Source: Mycolicibacterium porcinum
Lineage (GTDB): Bacteria > Actinomycetota > Actinomycetes > Mycobacteriales > Mycobacteriaceae
Reading direction: 5' to 3'
DNA length: 37,362 nucleotides
NCBI GenBank assembly: GCA_001942045.1
Contig: MSTD01000018.1
Location: 69,785 to 107,146, forward strand
In this document: positions 8,012-18,182 of the stretch, one piece after another
Position numbering within the stretch: position 1 is the stretch's first letter
Layout of the letters: every line of letters begins with the position of its first letter
Translations under genes and position numbers: made by a program
The notes under the pieces: generated by a model
Seen by the model: only the letters and a program-made list of their open reading frames with translations
Told to the model about the DNA's origin: nothing
The model's database searches: none

Positions 8012-8650
8012 TCACGGCCTCTTGATCGGCAGCGGCGACTGCTTCTGCGTCGCACTCGCCAGCGTACGGTACTCATCGGTACCACCGGCGCCCGTGATCG
8101 CGACCTGTGCCGGTCCGCTCAACTTCGTCGTCCACACCGGTTCCGGGTCGCTGCTCTCGTACACCACCCAGGTCACCCCGTCGACATCCTGCGTGCCGGC
8201 GGCGTACGAATCCGGCTTGATCGAGGCCACCAAGGCCGCCTCGTCCGCATTGCTCTGGGTCAGGCTCAAGTACTTGCCGGTGGGGGCCAGGTACCCGATG
8301 CGGGAGGACACCGCGCGGCCGTGCTGGCCGTCGGGCAGGGTCAACCCTCCGTCGATACCGTGCCGACTGCCGGAGTTGGGCTGCCAGCCCTCGGGCAGCT
8401 GGGGCAGCCTGATCGGGATCTTCAAGGCGTCGGCGTCGGCCTGCAGGGCGGCCGGCGCATCGAATTCCGGCGGCGGACCCACCCCCGGCCCGCCCGCCTG
8501 AAACGAGCACATTCCCAGCATCCCGGCCAGTACGATGCACGCCACGACCAGCGGAGCCATCGACCAGAACATGTCCCGGCCGTCCTGCAGCAACCGCGAC
8601 TTTTCCGGCTTAGGGACCGGGGTTGGCTGGGAGGTCGGCTCTGAGGACAT
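8012..8650 (-). CDS. DUF4245 membrane-anchored protein (Rv1100-like)
   Basis: A 212-residue protein. A short polar N-terminus and a single transmembrane segment (about residues 30-50, MAPLVVACIVLAGMLGMC) precede an extracytoplasmic domain with PQLPEGWQPNSG and GYLAPTGKYLSLTQSNA, as in mycobacterial DUF4245 proteins. The ATG at 8650 leaves a 55-bp divergent promoter region with glpX, the same arrangement as Rv1100/Rv1099c in M. tuberculosis. The upstream frame extension reads through the glpX promoter and is not used. Function unknown; it is probably an envelope protein. Confidence 0.85.
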   Translation of the reverse strand: MSSEPTSQPTPVPKPEKSRLLQDGRDMFWSMAPLVVACIVLAGMLGMCSFQAGGPGVGPPPEFDAPAALQADADALKIPIRLPQLPEGWQPNSGSRHGIDGGLTLPDGQHGRAVSSRIGYLAPTGKYLSLTQSNADEAALVASIKPDSYAAGTQDVDGVTWVVYESSDPEPVWTTKLSGPAQVAITGAGGTDEYRTLASATQKQSPLPIKRP

Positions 8651-8692
8651 GCTCGTCAGTATCCCAGCTCCCAAACGCTGACCACGTTCTGG

Positions 8693-8705
8693 GACAATCT
8701 GGGCC
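8693..8705 (+). promoter_or_regulatory. Probable leaderless promoter of glpX
   Basis: GACAAT at 8693-8698 sits seven bases before the ATG, with CTGACC about 17 bp further upstream. There is no Shine-Dalgarno. This spacing is typical of mycobacterial leaderless transcripts starting at the A of ATG. Confidence 0.45.
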
Positions 8706-9734
8706 ATGAGTCCCACGCGGGGAGAAGCCCCGGATCGCAACCTTGCTCTCGAACTCGTCCGGGTGACCGAGGCCGGCGCCATGGCCGCAGGCCGCTGGGT
8801 CGGTCGCGGCGACAAGGAAGGCGGCGACGGGGCAGCCGTCGACGCCATGCGCGAGCTGGTCAACTCGGTGTCGATGCGCGGCGTCGTGGTGATCGGCGAG
8901 GGCGAAAAAGACGAAGCACCGATGCTCTACAACGGTGAAGAGGTCGGCAACGGCGACGGGCCGGAGTGCGACTTCGCCGTCGACCCGATCGACGGCACCA
9001 CCCTGATGAGCAAAGGCATGCCCAATGCCATCTCGGTTCTGGCCGTCTCCGAGCGCGGCGCGATGTTCGACCCGTCGGCCGTGTTCTACATGAACAAGAT
9101 CGCCGTCGGCCCCGATTGCGCCGACGCCATCGACATCACGGCCCCCATCGGCGAGAACATCCGCCGGGTGGCCAAGGTGCGCGGAGCCTCGGTGAGCGAC
9201 CTGACCGTGTGCATCCTGGACCGGCCGCGGCACGCCCAGCTGATCGAGGATGCCCGCGCCGCGGGTGCCCGCATCCGGCTGATCACCGACGGCGACGTCG
9301 CCGGGGCGATCTCGGCCTGCCGCCCCAACTCGGGCACCGACATCCTGGCCGGCATCGGCGGCACGCCCGAGGGCATCATCGCCGCTGCGGCGATCCGATG
9401 CATGGGCGGCGCGATCCAGGCCCAGCTGGCCCCGACCGACGACGCCGAGCGGCAGAAGGCCATCGACGCCGGCTACGACCTGGACCAGGTGCTGTCCACC
9501 GAGGACCTCGTGTCGGGAGAGAACGTCTTCTTCTGCGCGACCGGCGTCACCGACGGTGACCTCCTCAAGGGTGTGCAGTACTACCCCGGCGGCTGCACCA
9601 CGCAGTCCATCGTGATGCGGTCCAAGTCCGGCACCGTCCGGATGATCGAGGCCTACCACCGCCTGGCCAAACTCAACGAGTACTCCGCGATCGACTTCAC
9701 CGGCGACAAGACCGCCGCCTACCCGCTCCCCTAA
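8706..9734 (+). CDS. glpX: Fructose-1,6-bisphosphatase class II
   Basis: A 342-residue class II FBPase that hydrolyses fructose 1,6-bisphosphate to fructose 6-phosphate, the committed step of gluconeogenesis. Metal and phosphate motifs are visible: [10 protein letters not shown] (residues 64-73) and DPIDGTT (93-99), followed by GGTPEG and the late GDLLKGV. It is the ortholog of Rv1099c, the main FBPase of M. tuberculosis. It is followed after 18 bp by fum, so a glpX-fum operon is likely. Length and motifs are complete. Confidence 0.96.
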   Translation: MSPTRGEAPDRNLALELVRVTEAGAMAAGRWVGRGDKEGGDGAAVDAMRELVNSVSMRGVVVIGEGEKDEAPMLYNGEEVGNGDGPECDFAVDPIDGTTLMSKGMPNAISVLAVSERGAMFDPSAVFYMNKIAVGPDCADAIDITAPIGENIRRVAKVRGASVSDLTVCILDRPRHAQLIEDARAAGARIRLITDGDVAGAISACRPNSGTDILAGIGGTPEGIIAAAAIRCMGGAIQAQLAPTDDAERQKAIDAGYDLDQVLSTEDLVSGENVFFCATGVTDGDLLKGVQYYPGGCTTQSIVMRSKSGTVRMIEAYHRLAKLNEYSAIDFTGDKTAAYPLP

Positions 9735-9752
9735 CTGGTTAGAAAGGCATTC

Positions 9753-11162
9753 ATGAGCACCGACAACGCTGTCGAGTACCGCATCGAGCACGACACCATG
9801 GGCGAGGTCCGGGTGCCGGTCAACGCCCTGTGGCGGGCACAGACCCAGCGCGCTGTGGAAAACTTCCCGATCTCCTTCCGCGGGCTGGAGCGCACCCAGA
9901 TCCGCGCGCTCGGTCTGCTGAAGGCCGCCTGCGCGCAGGTCAACAAGGACCTGGGCCTGCTGGCCGCCGAGAAGGCCGACGCCATCATCGCCGCGGCCGG
10001 CGAGATCGCCGACGGTCTGCACGACGACCAGTTCCCGATCGACGTGTTCCAGACCGGCTCGGGCACCAGCTCCAACATGAACGCCAACGAGGTCATCGCC
10101 TCGATCGCTGCCCGCAATGGCGTCACCGTTCACCCCAACGACGACGTGAACATGTCGCAGAGCTCCAACGACACGTTCCCGACTGCCACCCACATCGCGG
10201 CCACCGAAGCCGCTGTGCGCCACCTGATCCCGGCGCTCGAGGTGCTGCACGCGTCGCTGGCCGCCAAGGCCAAGCAGTGGAAGACCGTGGTGAAGTCCGG
10301 GCGTACCCACCTGATGGACGCGGTGCCGGTGACGCTGGGCCAGGAGTTCGGCGGCTACGCCCGCCAGATCGAGGCCGGCATCGAGCGGGTCAAGGCCACG
10401 CTGCCCCGTCTGGGTGAGCTCGCCATCGGCGGCACCGCCGTCGGCACCGGGCTCAACGCCCCCGACGGCTTCGGTGCCAAGGTGGTCGAGGTGCTGGTCA
10501 ACCAGACCGGCCTGGCCGAACTGCGCACCGCCGCAGACTCGTTCGAGGCCCAGGCAGCCCGCGACGGGCTGGTCGAGGCCTCGGGCGCACTGAAGACCAT
10601 CGCCGCCTCGCTCACCAAGATCGCCAACGACGTGCGCTGGATGGGCTCGGGCCCGCTGACCGGCCTGGGCGAGATCCAGCTGCCGGACCTGCAGCCGGGC
10701 AGCTCGATCATGCCGGGCAAGGTCAATCCGGTTCTGCCCGAGGCGGTTACCCAGGTAGCCGCGCAGGTGATCGGTAACGACGCCGCCGTCACCGTCGGCG
10801 GTCTGTCCGGTGCCTTCGAGCTCAACGTGTACATCCCGATGATGGCGCGCAACCTGCTCGAGTCGTTCACCCTACTGAGCAATGTGTCGAAGCTGTTCGC
10901 CGAGAAGTGCATCGACGGCCTGGTGGCCAACGAGGAGCACCTGCGCACCCTGGCCGAGTCGTCGCCGTCGATCGTGACGCCGCTGAACTCGGCGATCGGC
11001 TACGAGGAGGCCGCCAAGGTCGCCAAGCAGGCCCTCAAGGAGAAGAAGACCATCCGCCAGACGGTCATCGACCGCGGCCTGATCGGCGACAAGCTGAGCG
11101 AGGCCGAGCTGGACAAGCGCCTCGATGTGTTGGCCATGGCCAAGGTGAAGGACGGCGAGTAG
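9753..11162 (+). CDS. fum: Fumarate hydratase class II
   Basis: A 469-residue class II fumarase catalysing fumarate to L-malate in the TCA cycle. The superfamily signature [11 protein letters not shown] is present, as are [14 protein letters not shown] and [11 protein letters not shown], which form the shared tetramer active sites. The ATG is preceded by AGAAAGG. It is downstream of glpX by 18 bp and ends at a strong bidirectional terminator facing devS. Ortholog of Rv1098c. Confidence 0.97.
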   Translation: MSTDNAVEYRIEHDTMGEVRVPVNALWRAQTQRAVENFPISFRGLERTQIRALGLLKAACAQVNKDLGLLAAEKADAIIAAAGEIADGLHDDQFPIDVFQTGSGTSSNMNANEVIASIAARNGVTVHPNDDVNMSQSSNDTFPTATHIAATEAAVRHLIPALEVLHASLAAKAKQWKTVVKSGRTHLMDAVPVTLGQEFGGYARQIEAGIERVKATLPRLGELAIGGTAVGTGLNAPDGFGAKVVEVLVNQTGLAELRTAADSFEAQAARDGLVEASGALKTIAASLTKIANDVRWMGSGPLTGLGEIQLPDLQPGSSIMPGKVNPVLPEAVTQVAAQVIGNDAAVTVGGLSGAFELNVYIPMMARNLLESFTLLSNVSKLFAEKCIDGLVANEEHLRTLAESSPSIVTPLNSAIGYEEAAKVAKQALKEKKTIRQTVIDRGLIGDKLSEAELDKRLDVLAMAKVKDGE

Positions 11163-11178
11163 CCGCTCCCCTTCTCTG

Positions 11179-11240
11179 CGCGAGCAGACGTAAAACTGCC
11201 CATTTTCTTCGGAAGATGGGCAGTTTTCTGTCTGCTCGCG
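11179..11240. terminator. Strong bidirectional terminator with UUCG tetraloop
   Basis: A long interrupted hairpin lies between convergent fum and devS. Outer arms are CGCGAGCAGAC (11179-11189) and GTCTGCTCGCG (11230-11240). Inner arms are AAAACTGCCCAT (11192-11203) and ATGGGCAGTTTT (11216-11227). The tip closes as TTTC-TTCG-GAAG, a UUCG tetraloop. The A/T tracts flanking the inner stem give U-runs in both directions. Confidence 0.88.
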
Positions 11241-11250
11241 GGTAGGCGCG

Positions 11251-13011
<1,761 letters not shown>

Positions 13012-13446
13012 TCATCTCGCATCAGGTTCAGGTCCGAACTGGAACCGGCGGCCGGTGACCCGGACCGGCGATACCCGTACGTAGTGCGTCTTCGACGTCG
13101 CCGTCCACGGCAGCAACTGCGCCCGCTCCGCGTCTTCCAGCTCATCCTCGGAACGCAGGGTGCGTGCGATGCCGCGCACGATCACGCTCCAGCCCTCCGC
13201 CGTGGTGTGATCGTCGGCTTCGAACAACACCTGGTTGTTGATGGCCGCGCTGATCAGCTTGGTCCCCGCCGCCGTCCGGAACAGGATGGTGCGGTTCTGC
13301 ACCACGAAGTTGACCGGGAAGATATGGGCCTCGTCATCCACCGCGGTGACGAGGCGGCCCAGCGACACGCCGCCCAGCAGCTCCCAGCTCTCCCGCTCCG
13401 AGAGAATCTCGACCGGCTCACTGCGCGTTGACATTCCGATTCCCAT
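13012..13446 (-). CDS. Pyridoxamine 5'-phosphate oxidase-like FMN split-barrel protein
   Basis: A 144-residue protein of the PNPOx-like flavin/F420 split-barrel superfamily (GGVSLGRLV, IFPVNFVVQNRTILFRTAAGTKL, the alternating strands typical of the fold). A TAGTGT -10-like hexamer at 13454-13459 lies seven bases from the ATG at 13446, arguing for a leaderless start there; an internal ATG at 13434 is the alternative. A strong DosR box lies at 13502-13521 and a weaker one one box length nearer the gene. It is upstream of devS in the same unit. Related proteins occur in the dormancy regulon and may bind a flavin or deazaflavin; the reaction is unknown. Confidence 0.85.
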   Translation of the reverse strand: MGIGMSTRSEPVEILSERESWELLGGVSLGRLVTAVDDEAHIFPVNFVVQNRTILFRTAAGTKLISAAINNQVLFEADDHTTAEGWSVIVRGIARTLRSEDELEDAERAQLLPWTATSKTHYVRVSPVRVTGRRFQFGPEPDAR

Positions 13447-13480
13447 AGCGAAGACACTATGGCCACGCCGATCCGCGCAC

Positions 13481-13521
13481 CATGGGCGAAAGACCTGTCA
13501 GTCAGGGACCAAAGACCCTGG
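13481..13521. promoter_or_regulatory. Tandem DosR (DevR) boxes upstream of the split-barrel gene and devS
   Basis: Read on the minus strand, 13521-13502 contains AGGGTCTTTGGTCCCT, agreeing well with the DosR consensus TTSGGGACTWWAGTCCCSAA. A second, weaker copy (AGGTCTTTCGCCC) lies at 13500-13481, about two helical turns away. The centres fall near -65 and -45 from the presumed leaderless start at 13446, a usual arrangement for DosR-activated promoters. Confidence 0.72.
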
Positions 13522-13527
13522 TATCAC

Positions 13528-14175
13528 TCATGATTGCGGATAATTGCGGCGGTCAAGGGTGGAGGCGAAGACCGCGGCCTGCGTGCGGCGCTCCATGCCC
13601 AACTTGGCCAGCAGCCGTGACACGTAGTTCTTCACGGTCTTCTCGGCGAGGAACATCCGGGCCGCGATCTGCCGGTTGGTCAGCCCCTCCCCCAGCAGAT
13701 CGAGCAGTACCCGCTCCTGCTGGGTCAGCCCGGCCAAGGGATCGGAACGCTCGGCGTCGCCGCGCAGTTTGGCCATCAGCGCCGTGGCGGCGCGGTTGTC
13801 CAACAACGACTTCCCGGCCCCGACGTCCTTTATCGCCTGGGCCAGTTCCATGCCCTTGATGTCCTTGACGACGTAGCCGCTGGCGCCGGCCAGGATCGCG
13901 TCCAGCATGGCTTCGTCGGAGGTGAACGACGTCAGCATCAGGCAACGCAGATCAGGCATGCGCGACAACAACTCCCGGCACAACTCGATCCCGTTGCCGT
14001 CGGGCAACCGCACGTCGAGCACCGCCACGTCGGGCACCAGCACGGGCACCCGAGCGAGCGCCTGGGCCACCGAGTCGGCCTCGCCGATGACGTCCAGCTC
14101 CGGGTCGGCGCTGAGCAGGTCGACTAGCCCGCGCCGAACCACCTCATGGTCGTCGACCAGAAAAACTCTGATCAT
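13528..14175 (-). CDS. devR: DevR/DosR dormancy response regulator
   Basis: A 215-residue NarL/LuxR-type regulator closely resembling M. tuberculosis DosR. Receiver residues are Asp8/Asp9, phospho-acceptor Asp54 ([10 protein letters not shown]), Thr82 and Lys104 (GYVVKDIKG), at the same numbers as in DosR. The C-terminal LuxR helix-turn-helix covers about 150-208 ([24 protein letters not shown]). Start ATG at 14175 after GGGGG; the longer frame upstream reads antisense to nothing useful and breaks the MIRVFLVDD start. It is 10 bp downstream of the USP-like gene. It should activate genes with the DosR boxes seen nearby when phosphorylated by DevS. Confidence 0.95.
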   Translation of the reverse strand: MIRVFLVDDHEVVRRGLVDLLSADPELDVIGEADSVAQALARVPVLVPDVAVLDVRLPDGNGIELCRELLSRMPDLRCLMLTSFTSDEAMLDAILAGASGYVVKDIKGMELAQAIKDVGAGKSLLDNRAATALMAKLRGDAERSDPLAGLTQQERVLLDLLGEGLTNRQIAARMFLAEKTVKNYVSRLLAKLGMERRTQAAVFASTLDRRNYPQS

Positions 14176-14185
14176 CCCCCGAGTC

Positions 14186-14632
14186 TCACAACCGGTGGCG
14201 CCGATCGCAAGTGAGCACCGCGCAACCCGAGCGCTCCAACGCCGTCTGCAACTCACCCGAATCCGGGTGGTCGGCACCGAGTACGAGCAGTTGAGCCGAG
14301 TCGGGATGTGCCGCCAGGTATTCCGCGGCACTGTCGTAGCCGTCGATGCTCTGCACGTCCAGCTCAGGGGAACGTTTCAGGGCACGGGCCAGGCGTCGCT
14401 GCAGCTGCGCCTCAGACAACCGGTCGCGCTCGGCGACGGCGCTCGCGTCGTACATCTCCCGATGCCGGGCACCCCAGGTGGTCAGCACCCGCAGCGGTGC
14501 CCCGCGCCGCAGCGCCTCCTCGATCGCGGTGTGCAGCGCGTCGTTGCTGGCGGTGCGGCCGTCGGCTTCGACCACGACGGCCGCACCAGCGGCGGTGGTC
14601 ACGAAGGCGGGATCGAGCAGGGTGTCGGTCAT
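14186..14632 (-). CDS. Universal stress protein-like (UspA fold) protein
   Basis: A 148-residue single-domain UspA-like protein ([15 protein letters not shown] at the first strand, [12 protein letters not shown] at the second, QLLVLGADH near the end). The G-2x-G-9x-G(S/T) ATP-binding signature is not clearly present. Two in-frame ATGs occur in ATGACCATG; the second (14632) is six bases from AAGGAG and is preferred, 14638 being too close. In M. tuberculosis the gene next to devR (Rv3134c) is also a USP, with two domains, so this appears to be a shorter counterpart. Same strand as acg-like and devR genes, probable operon. Confidence 0.78.
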   Translation of the reverse strand: MTDTLLDPAFVTTAAGAAVVVEADGRTASNDALHTAIEEALRRGAPLRVLTTWGARHREMYDASAVAERDRLSEAQLQRRLARALKRSPELDVQSIDGYDSAAEYLAAHPDSAQLLVLGADHPDSGELQTALERSGCAVLTCDRRHRL

Positions 14633-14652
14633 GGTCATCTCCTTTTCGATGG

Positions 14653-15636
14653 TCAGGATTCGAAGGTCAGGAAGGCCTCGACGGCGCGACGCGGGGTCGG
14701 CGGCGGTGCATCGGTGATCGTGGGTGCGATGCCGATCCGGATCAGCAGCTGCGGGCAGGCGTCCCGGCCGATCAGGGTGCCGATGATGTCGCGGCTGGCG
14801 TGCAGTTCGGTCACGTGGCTCACCGGGCACGTGCTCAGGCCCGAGAGCGTGCATTCCAGCAGCAGCGCCGAAAGGGCCTCGCCCGCGTCGAGTGCGTCGG
14901 CGCGGCTGTACCCGTCGGTGGACAGCACGACCAGGGTCGCCGAATCGTCGCCGACGGTGGTACGCCGGTCGCTGTGCGCGGTCACCGGGAAGGTACGCGC
15001 CACCGCGACGCGCTCACTTTCGGCCGCCGAGACCAGGGAGCTCTGCGGGATACCGTCTTCGGTTGCGAACGGTGTTGTCCACCAAGCTAGTTCGGCGTGG
15101 TATCCGGAATCGTAGAGTCGCAGCGACTCGGTCAGCTCGGCAGCCTCGGCCACCCTCGAGCGCATGTCTTCGGCCAGCACGTCGAGATGCACCGGGCCCT
15201 CGGCCAGCCGCGTGCGCAGCAGGACCTCGAAGGCATCCCAGTCCGCGTACGCGGCCATCGGCAGCCGGTCGGTACGTCGAGCCAGGATCGCGTCGGCCCT
15301 TCGGCGGTGGGCCTCGGTGACGAAGTCCATCGGCGAGAACTGCAGCGTCGCCAGATGATCCAGGTCATTGGGATTGGGAAAGCGGTCGACGGCGGTAGCC
15401 CACCCGGCCGCGGCCATGGCGACCCGCAGGTGGTCCAGCAGCACACCACAGCTGATGACCGCTTCACGTGCGGACCGGTCCGTCGCGGTCACCACCCGGT
15501 ATGGGTCGAGATGCAGGTGCAGGCAGTCACCTTCGGCCACCAACCGCCACGGCTGGGTGTTGTGCAGGGACGGCGCGCGCGATGCCAGCTGCACCGCACG
15601 GGTGAGGGTCGCTGTGTCGAACATCGTGTCGGGCAT
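14653..15636 (-). CDS. Acg-family nitroreductase-like protein
   Basis: A 327-residue protein of the mycobacterial Acg family (Rv2032, Rv3131, Rv3127 type): a duplicated nitroreductase fold starting RAPSLHNTQPWRL, then CGVLLDHLRVAM, a central PLP-MAAY segment and the C-terminal half with GEALSALLLECTLSGLSTCPVSH. In Acg the site is covered by a lid and the protein is thought to bind or sequester FMN rather than reduce nitro compounds. A DosR box 33 bp upstream makes it a dormancy-regulon member. Start at 15636 follows GAGG; ATG at 15624 is a possible alternative. Confidence 0.88.
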   Translation of the reverse strand: MPDTMFDTATLTRAVQLASRAPSLHNTQPWRLVAEGDCLHLHLDPYRVVTATDRSAREAVISCGVLLDHLRVAMAAAGWATAVDRFPNPNDLDHLATLQFSPMDFVTEAHRRRADAILARRTDRLPMAAYADWDAFEVLLRTRLAEGPVHLDVLAEDMRSRVAEAAELTESLRLYDSGYHAELAWWTTPFATEDGIPQSSLVSAAESERVAVARTFPVTAHSDRRTTVGDDSATLVVLSTDGYSRADALDAGEALSALLLECTLSGLSTCPVSHVTELHASRDIIGTLIGRDACPQLLIRIGIAPTITDAPPPTPRRAVEAFLTFES

Positions 15637-15668
15637 GCTTCAAGCCTCGTCATGCCCGGGCCCGCCGG

Positions 15669-15688
15669 TTAGGGTCTTTGGTCCTCAA
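15669..15688. promoter_or_regulatory. DosR box upstream of the acg-like gene
   Basis: The 20-mer TTAGGGTCTTTGGTCCTCAA matches 16 of 20 positions of the DosR consensus TTSGGGACTWWAGTCCCSAA. It shares the 14-mer AGGGTCTTTGGTCC with the box at 13502-13521. It lies between the deacetylase stop and the start at 15636 and probably drives acg-like, usp-like and devR. Confidence 0.78.
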
Positions 15689-15706
15689 ACCGACGCGATG
15701 TACGTC

Positions 15707-16591
15707 TCACGCCCCGTTGTTGGGGCCTCCCGAATTCGCGCCCGGGATGTCGGTGATCGGGAAATTCGGCATCGGCGCGGGCGACGGTGTCGCGGGCAAC
15801 GACGGGATCTCCTCGGGCGGGATGTCCTTGAGCGCCTCGGCCGGTGGCACGGGCGGGCCGTTCTCCCGGCTGCCGTAGCTGGTGCCGGGCTCGCGCTCAC
15901 CGAGCATGTGGCTGACGGTCACCAGGTGGTAGCCGTTGGCCTTGAGCACCGGGATGAACTGGTACACCAGGTCCACGGTCGACGAGTAGGTGTCGTGGAA
16001 CAGGACGACGCTGTTGGGCTTGATCTGCGTCATCAGCATGTAGCGCGTCGCGGCGGTGTTGGCGTCGTTGGCCCAGTCGAACGGGATGACGTCCCAGTTG
16101 ATGTCGGCCAAACCCTGCTTGCGGGCCTCGGCCAGCACTTGGTCGTTGATCAGCCCGCCGGCGGTGCGCACCAGCTTCGGCCGCTGGCCCGTCGCGGCCT
16201 CGATGGCGTCACTGGCCTTGCTGAACTGCGCCGGGATCTCCCCGGGCGGGATGGTGGTCATGTTCGGGTGTTCCCAGGTGTGGCTGCCGAGTTCCATCCC
16301 GGCCTCGACCACCCGCTTGGCCCCCTCGGGATTGGCGGCGACCTTGTTGCCGATCTGGAAGAACGTGGCCTTGGCGTCGTTGTCCTTGAGGATCTGCAGC
16401 AGCCGGTCGGTGTACGGGCCGGGCCCGTCGTCGAAGGTCAGCGCGACGCAGCGCTCCTTGGAACAGTCCACGTCATCCGGGTCGTCCCGGCGGATATGGC
16501 CGGTCAGCACCCCCACCACCAGGACCACGACCGCGGCGGTCACGCCGACTACGGTCCACCGCCATGCCTGACTGTTGGGGAGCCTCGCCAC
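15707..16591 (-). CDS. Membrane-anchored polysaccharide deacetylase (NodB fold, Rv1096-like)
   Basis: A 294-residue carbohydrate esterase family 4 protein. One transmembrane or signal-anchor helix (about residues 12-30) precedes the NodB domain with motif 1 TFDDGPGPYT, motif 2 SHTWEHPNM (metal histidines), motif 3 RTAGG and a late LFHDTYSST. About 50 C-terminal residues are Pro-rich and disordered. It should remove acetyl groups from peptidoglycan sugars outside the membrane, as reported for Rv1096. The gene follows phoH2 across a strong hairpin, so it may have its own promoter. Confidence 0.92.
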   Translation of the reverse strand: MARLPNSQAWRWTVVGVTAAVVVLVVGVLTGHIRRDDPDDVDCSKERCVALTFDDGPGPYTDRLLQILKDNDAKATFFQIGNKVAANPEGAKRVVEAGMELGSHTWEHPNMTTIPPGEIPAQFSKASDAIEAATGQRPKLVRTAGGLINDQVLAEARKQGLADINWDVIPFDWANDANTAATRYMLMTQIKPNSVVLFHDTYSSTVDLVYQFIPVLKANGYHLVTVSHMLGEREPGTSYGSRENGPPVPPAEALKDIPPEEIPSLPATPSPAPMPNFPITDIPGANSGGPNNGA

Positions 16592-16610
16592 CCCGGCAGC
16601 CTACCGGCTG

Positions 16611-16663
16611 GCGATTTGTGCACCTCCCGTAACTCCCACCGTTACAGGAGGTGCACAAATCGC
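16611..16663 (-). terminator. Long perfect hairpin downstream of phoH2
   Basis: Arms of 17 bp, GCGATTTGTGCACCTCC (16611-16627) and its exact complement at 16647-16663, enclose an inner GTAAC/GTTAC pair (16629-16633, 16641-16645). The hairpin begins 6 bp past the phoH2 stop. It has no clear U-tract, which is common for mycobacterial terminators. It also lies 20 bp before the deacetylase start, so a role in that gene's 5' region is possible. Confidence 0.75.
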
Positions 16664-16668
16664 TCATG

Positions 16669-17982
16669 TCAGGGCAGGGCGCCGGGGCTGAACTCCTCCA
16701 GCATCTCGGTGACCAGCGCGGCGATCGGCGAGCGCTCGCTGCGCTGCAGCGTGATGTGGGCGAACAGCGGGTGACCCTTGAGCTTCTCGATCACCGCCGC
16801 GACGCCATCGTGGCGGCCCACCCGCAAGTTGTCGCGCTGGGCCACATCGTGGGTGAGCACCACCCGCGAGCCTGCCCCCAGCCGCGACAGCACCGTCAGC
16901 AAGACGTTGCGCTCCAGCGATTGCGCCTCGTCGACGATCACGAACGAGTCGTGCAGGGACCGACCCCGAATATGGGTCAGCGGAAGCACTTCCAACATTC
17001 CTCGGGCGAGCACTTCCTCCAGCACCGCCGGGCTGGCCAACCCTTCGAGGGTGTCGAAGACGGCCTGGGCCCACGGCCCCATCTTCTCGCTCTCGCTGCC
17101 CGGCAGGTAGCCGAGATCCTGTCCACCGACCGCATACAGCGGACGGAACACCACGACCTTGCGCTGAGTTCGGCGTTCCAGCACCGCTTCCAGGCCGGCG
17201 CACAGGGCCAGCGCGGATTTGCCGGTGCCGGCCTTGCCGCCGAGCGACACGATGCCGACGGATTCATCGAGCAGCAGATCGAGGGCGACGCGCTGTTCGG
17301 CTGACCTTCCCCGGAGGCCGAACACTTCGCGATCGCCACGCACCAGCTGAACCCGCTTCTCGGCATTGACCCTACCGAGCGCCGACGAACTCCCACCCAG
17401 CAACCGAATTCCGGTGTGGCAGGGCAGATCCCGAGCCTCGGCGAGGTCGATCTCACCTTCGGCGAAGAGGGTGTCGATATCTTCTGCCGCCACATCGAAT
17501 TCGGTCATTCCGGTCCAGCCGGAGACGACGACATCCTGCGCGTGGTACTCGTCGGCGGCAAGGCCTACCGCGCCGGCTTTGACGCGTAGCGGGATGTCCT
17601 TGCTCACCAGCGTGACGTGCTTCCCCTCCGCGGCGAGGTTCGCCGCGCATGCGAGGATCCGGGTGTCGTTGGTCTCGGTGCGGAACCCGGTGGGCAACAC
17701 CGACGGGTCGATGTGATTCAATTCGACCTGCAACGTACCGCCTTCTGCGCCAACAGGAATCGGCTGATCCAGCCGACCGTGCTCAAGACGCAGATCATCG
17801 AACATCCGTAGCGCCTGCCGGGCGAACCAGCCCAGCTCGTGGTGGTGCCGTTTGGCCTCCAGCTCGCTGATCACGACCAGCGGGACCACCACTTCATGCT
17901 CGGCGAACCGGGTGCATGCCCATGGATCGGACAGCAGCACGGATGTGTCGAGCACATAGGTACGGACAGGAGTATCAGTCAC
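16669..17982 (-). CDS. phoH2: PhoH2: PIN ribonuclease domain fused to PhoH ATPase
   Basis: A 437-residue two-domain protein. The N-terminal PIN domain has the acidic triad region Asp12 (YVLDTSVLL), Glu40 (VISELEAK), Asp106 (TNDTRIL) and Asp129. The C-terminal PhoH domain has Walker [10 protein letters not shown] (248-256) and Walker B VIVDEAQ (about 348-354). Mycobacterial PhoH2 is described as a sequence-specific RNA helicase and ribonuclease that works as a toxin with the small PhoAT protein encoded just upstream. The start is GTG, overlapping the phoAT stop as GTGA, so translation is coupled. A perfect hairpin follows the stop. Ortholog of Rv1095. Confidence 0.95.
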   Translation of the reverse strand: MTDTPVRTYVLDTSVLLSDPWACTRFAEHEVVVPLVVISELEAKRHHHELGWFARQALRMFDDLRLEHGRLDQPIPVGAEGGTLQVELNHIDPSVLPTGFRTETNDTRILACAANLAAEGKHVTLVSKDIPLRVKAGAVGLAADEYHAQDVVVSGWTGMTEFDVAAEDIDTLFAEGEIDLAEARDLPCHTGIRLLGGSSSALGRVNAEKRVQLVRGDREVFGLRGRSAEQRVALDLLLDESVGIVSLGGKAGTGKSALALCAGLEAVLERRTQRKVVVFRPLYAVGGQDLGYLPGSESEKMGPWAQAVFDTLEGLASPAVLEEVLARGMLEVLPLTHIRGRSLHDSFVIVDEAQSLERNVLLTVLSRLGAGSRVVLTHDVAQRDNLRVGRHDGVAAVIEKLKGHPLFAHITLQRSERSPIAALVTEMLEEFSPGALP

Positions 17983-18113
17983 GTGGCGCTCCTAGAACCC
18001 GCGCGGCCCCACACGAGTTTCTCGGTGGACACTGCGGCACCAGGACCGGAGCCGGTCCTTTCGTCGAAAACCCGATCGGTACCGTCCGGACAGCAGAGCA
18101 TGTCGCTAGCCAT
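17979..18113 (-). CDS. phoAT: PhoAT-like small antitoxin protein
   Basis: A 44-codon ORF directly upstream of phoH2: [18 protein letters not shown], then a Gly/Pro-containing stretch and [18 protein letters not shown]. Its TGA overlaps the phoH2 GTG (GTGA). A small gene at this position, overlapping phoH2, was reported in mycobacteria as phoAT, the antitoxin partner. No good Shine-Dalgarno precedes the ATG at 18113, but a TAGCGT -10-like hexamer eight bases upstream would fit a leaderless start. The internal ATG at codon 5 is an alternative. Identification rests on position, overlap and plausible coding; composition alone is weak evidence at this length. Confidence 0.72.
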   Translation of the reverse strand: MASDMLCCPDGTDRVFDERTGSGPGAAVSTEKLVWGRAGSRSAT

Positions 18114-18182
18114 CGGATTCGACGCTACTCCCGCGGTGGCGGGGTTGCTGGCTGGCGCGCCGCGGGAATGGCGCCCGGCGCG

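Noticed and set aside
8610..10310. Long minus-strand ORF (566 codons) across glpX and fum
   Set aside because: It is antisense to two clear enzymes and has the Val/Asp/Gly/His-rich composition of a shadow frame.
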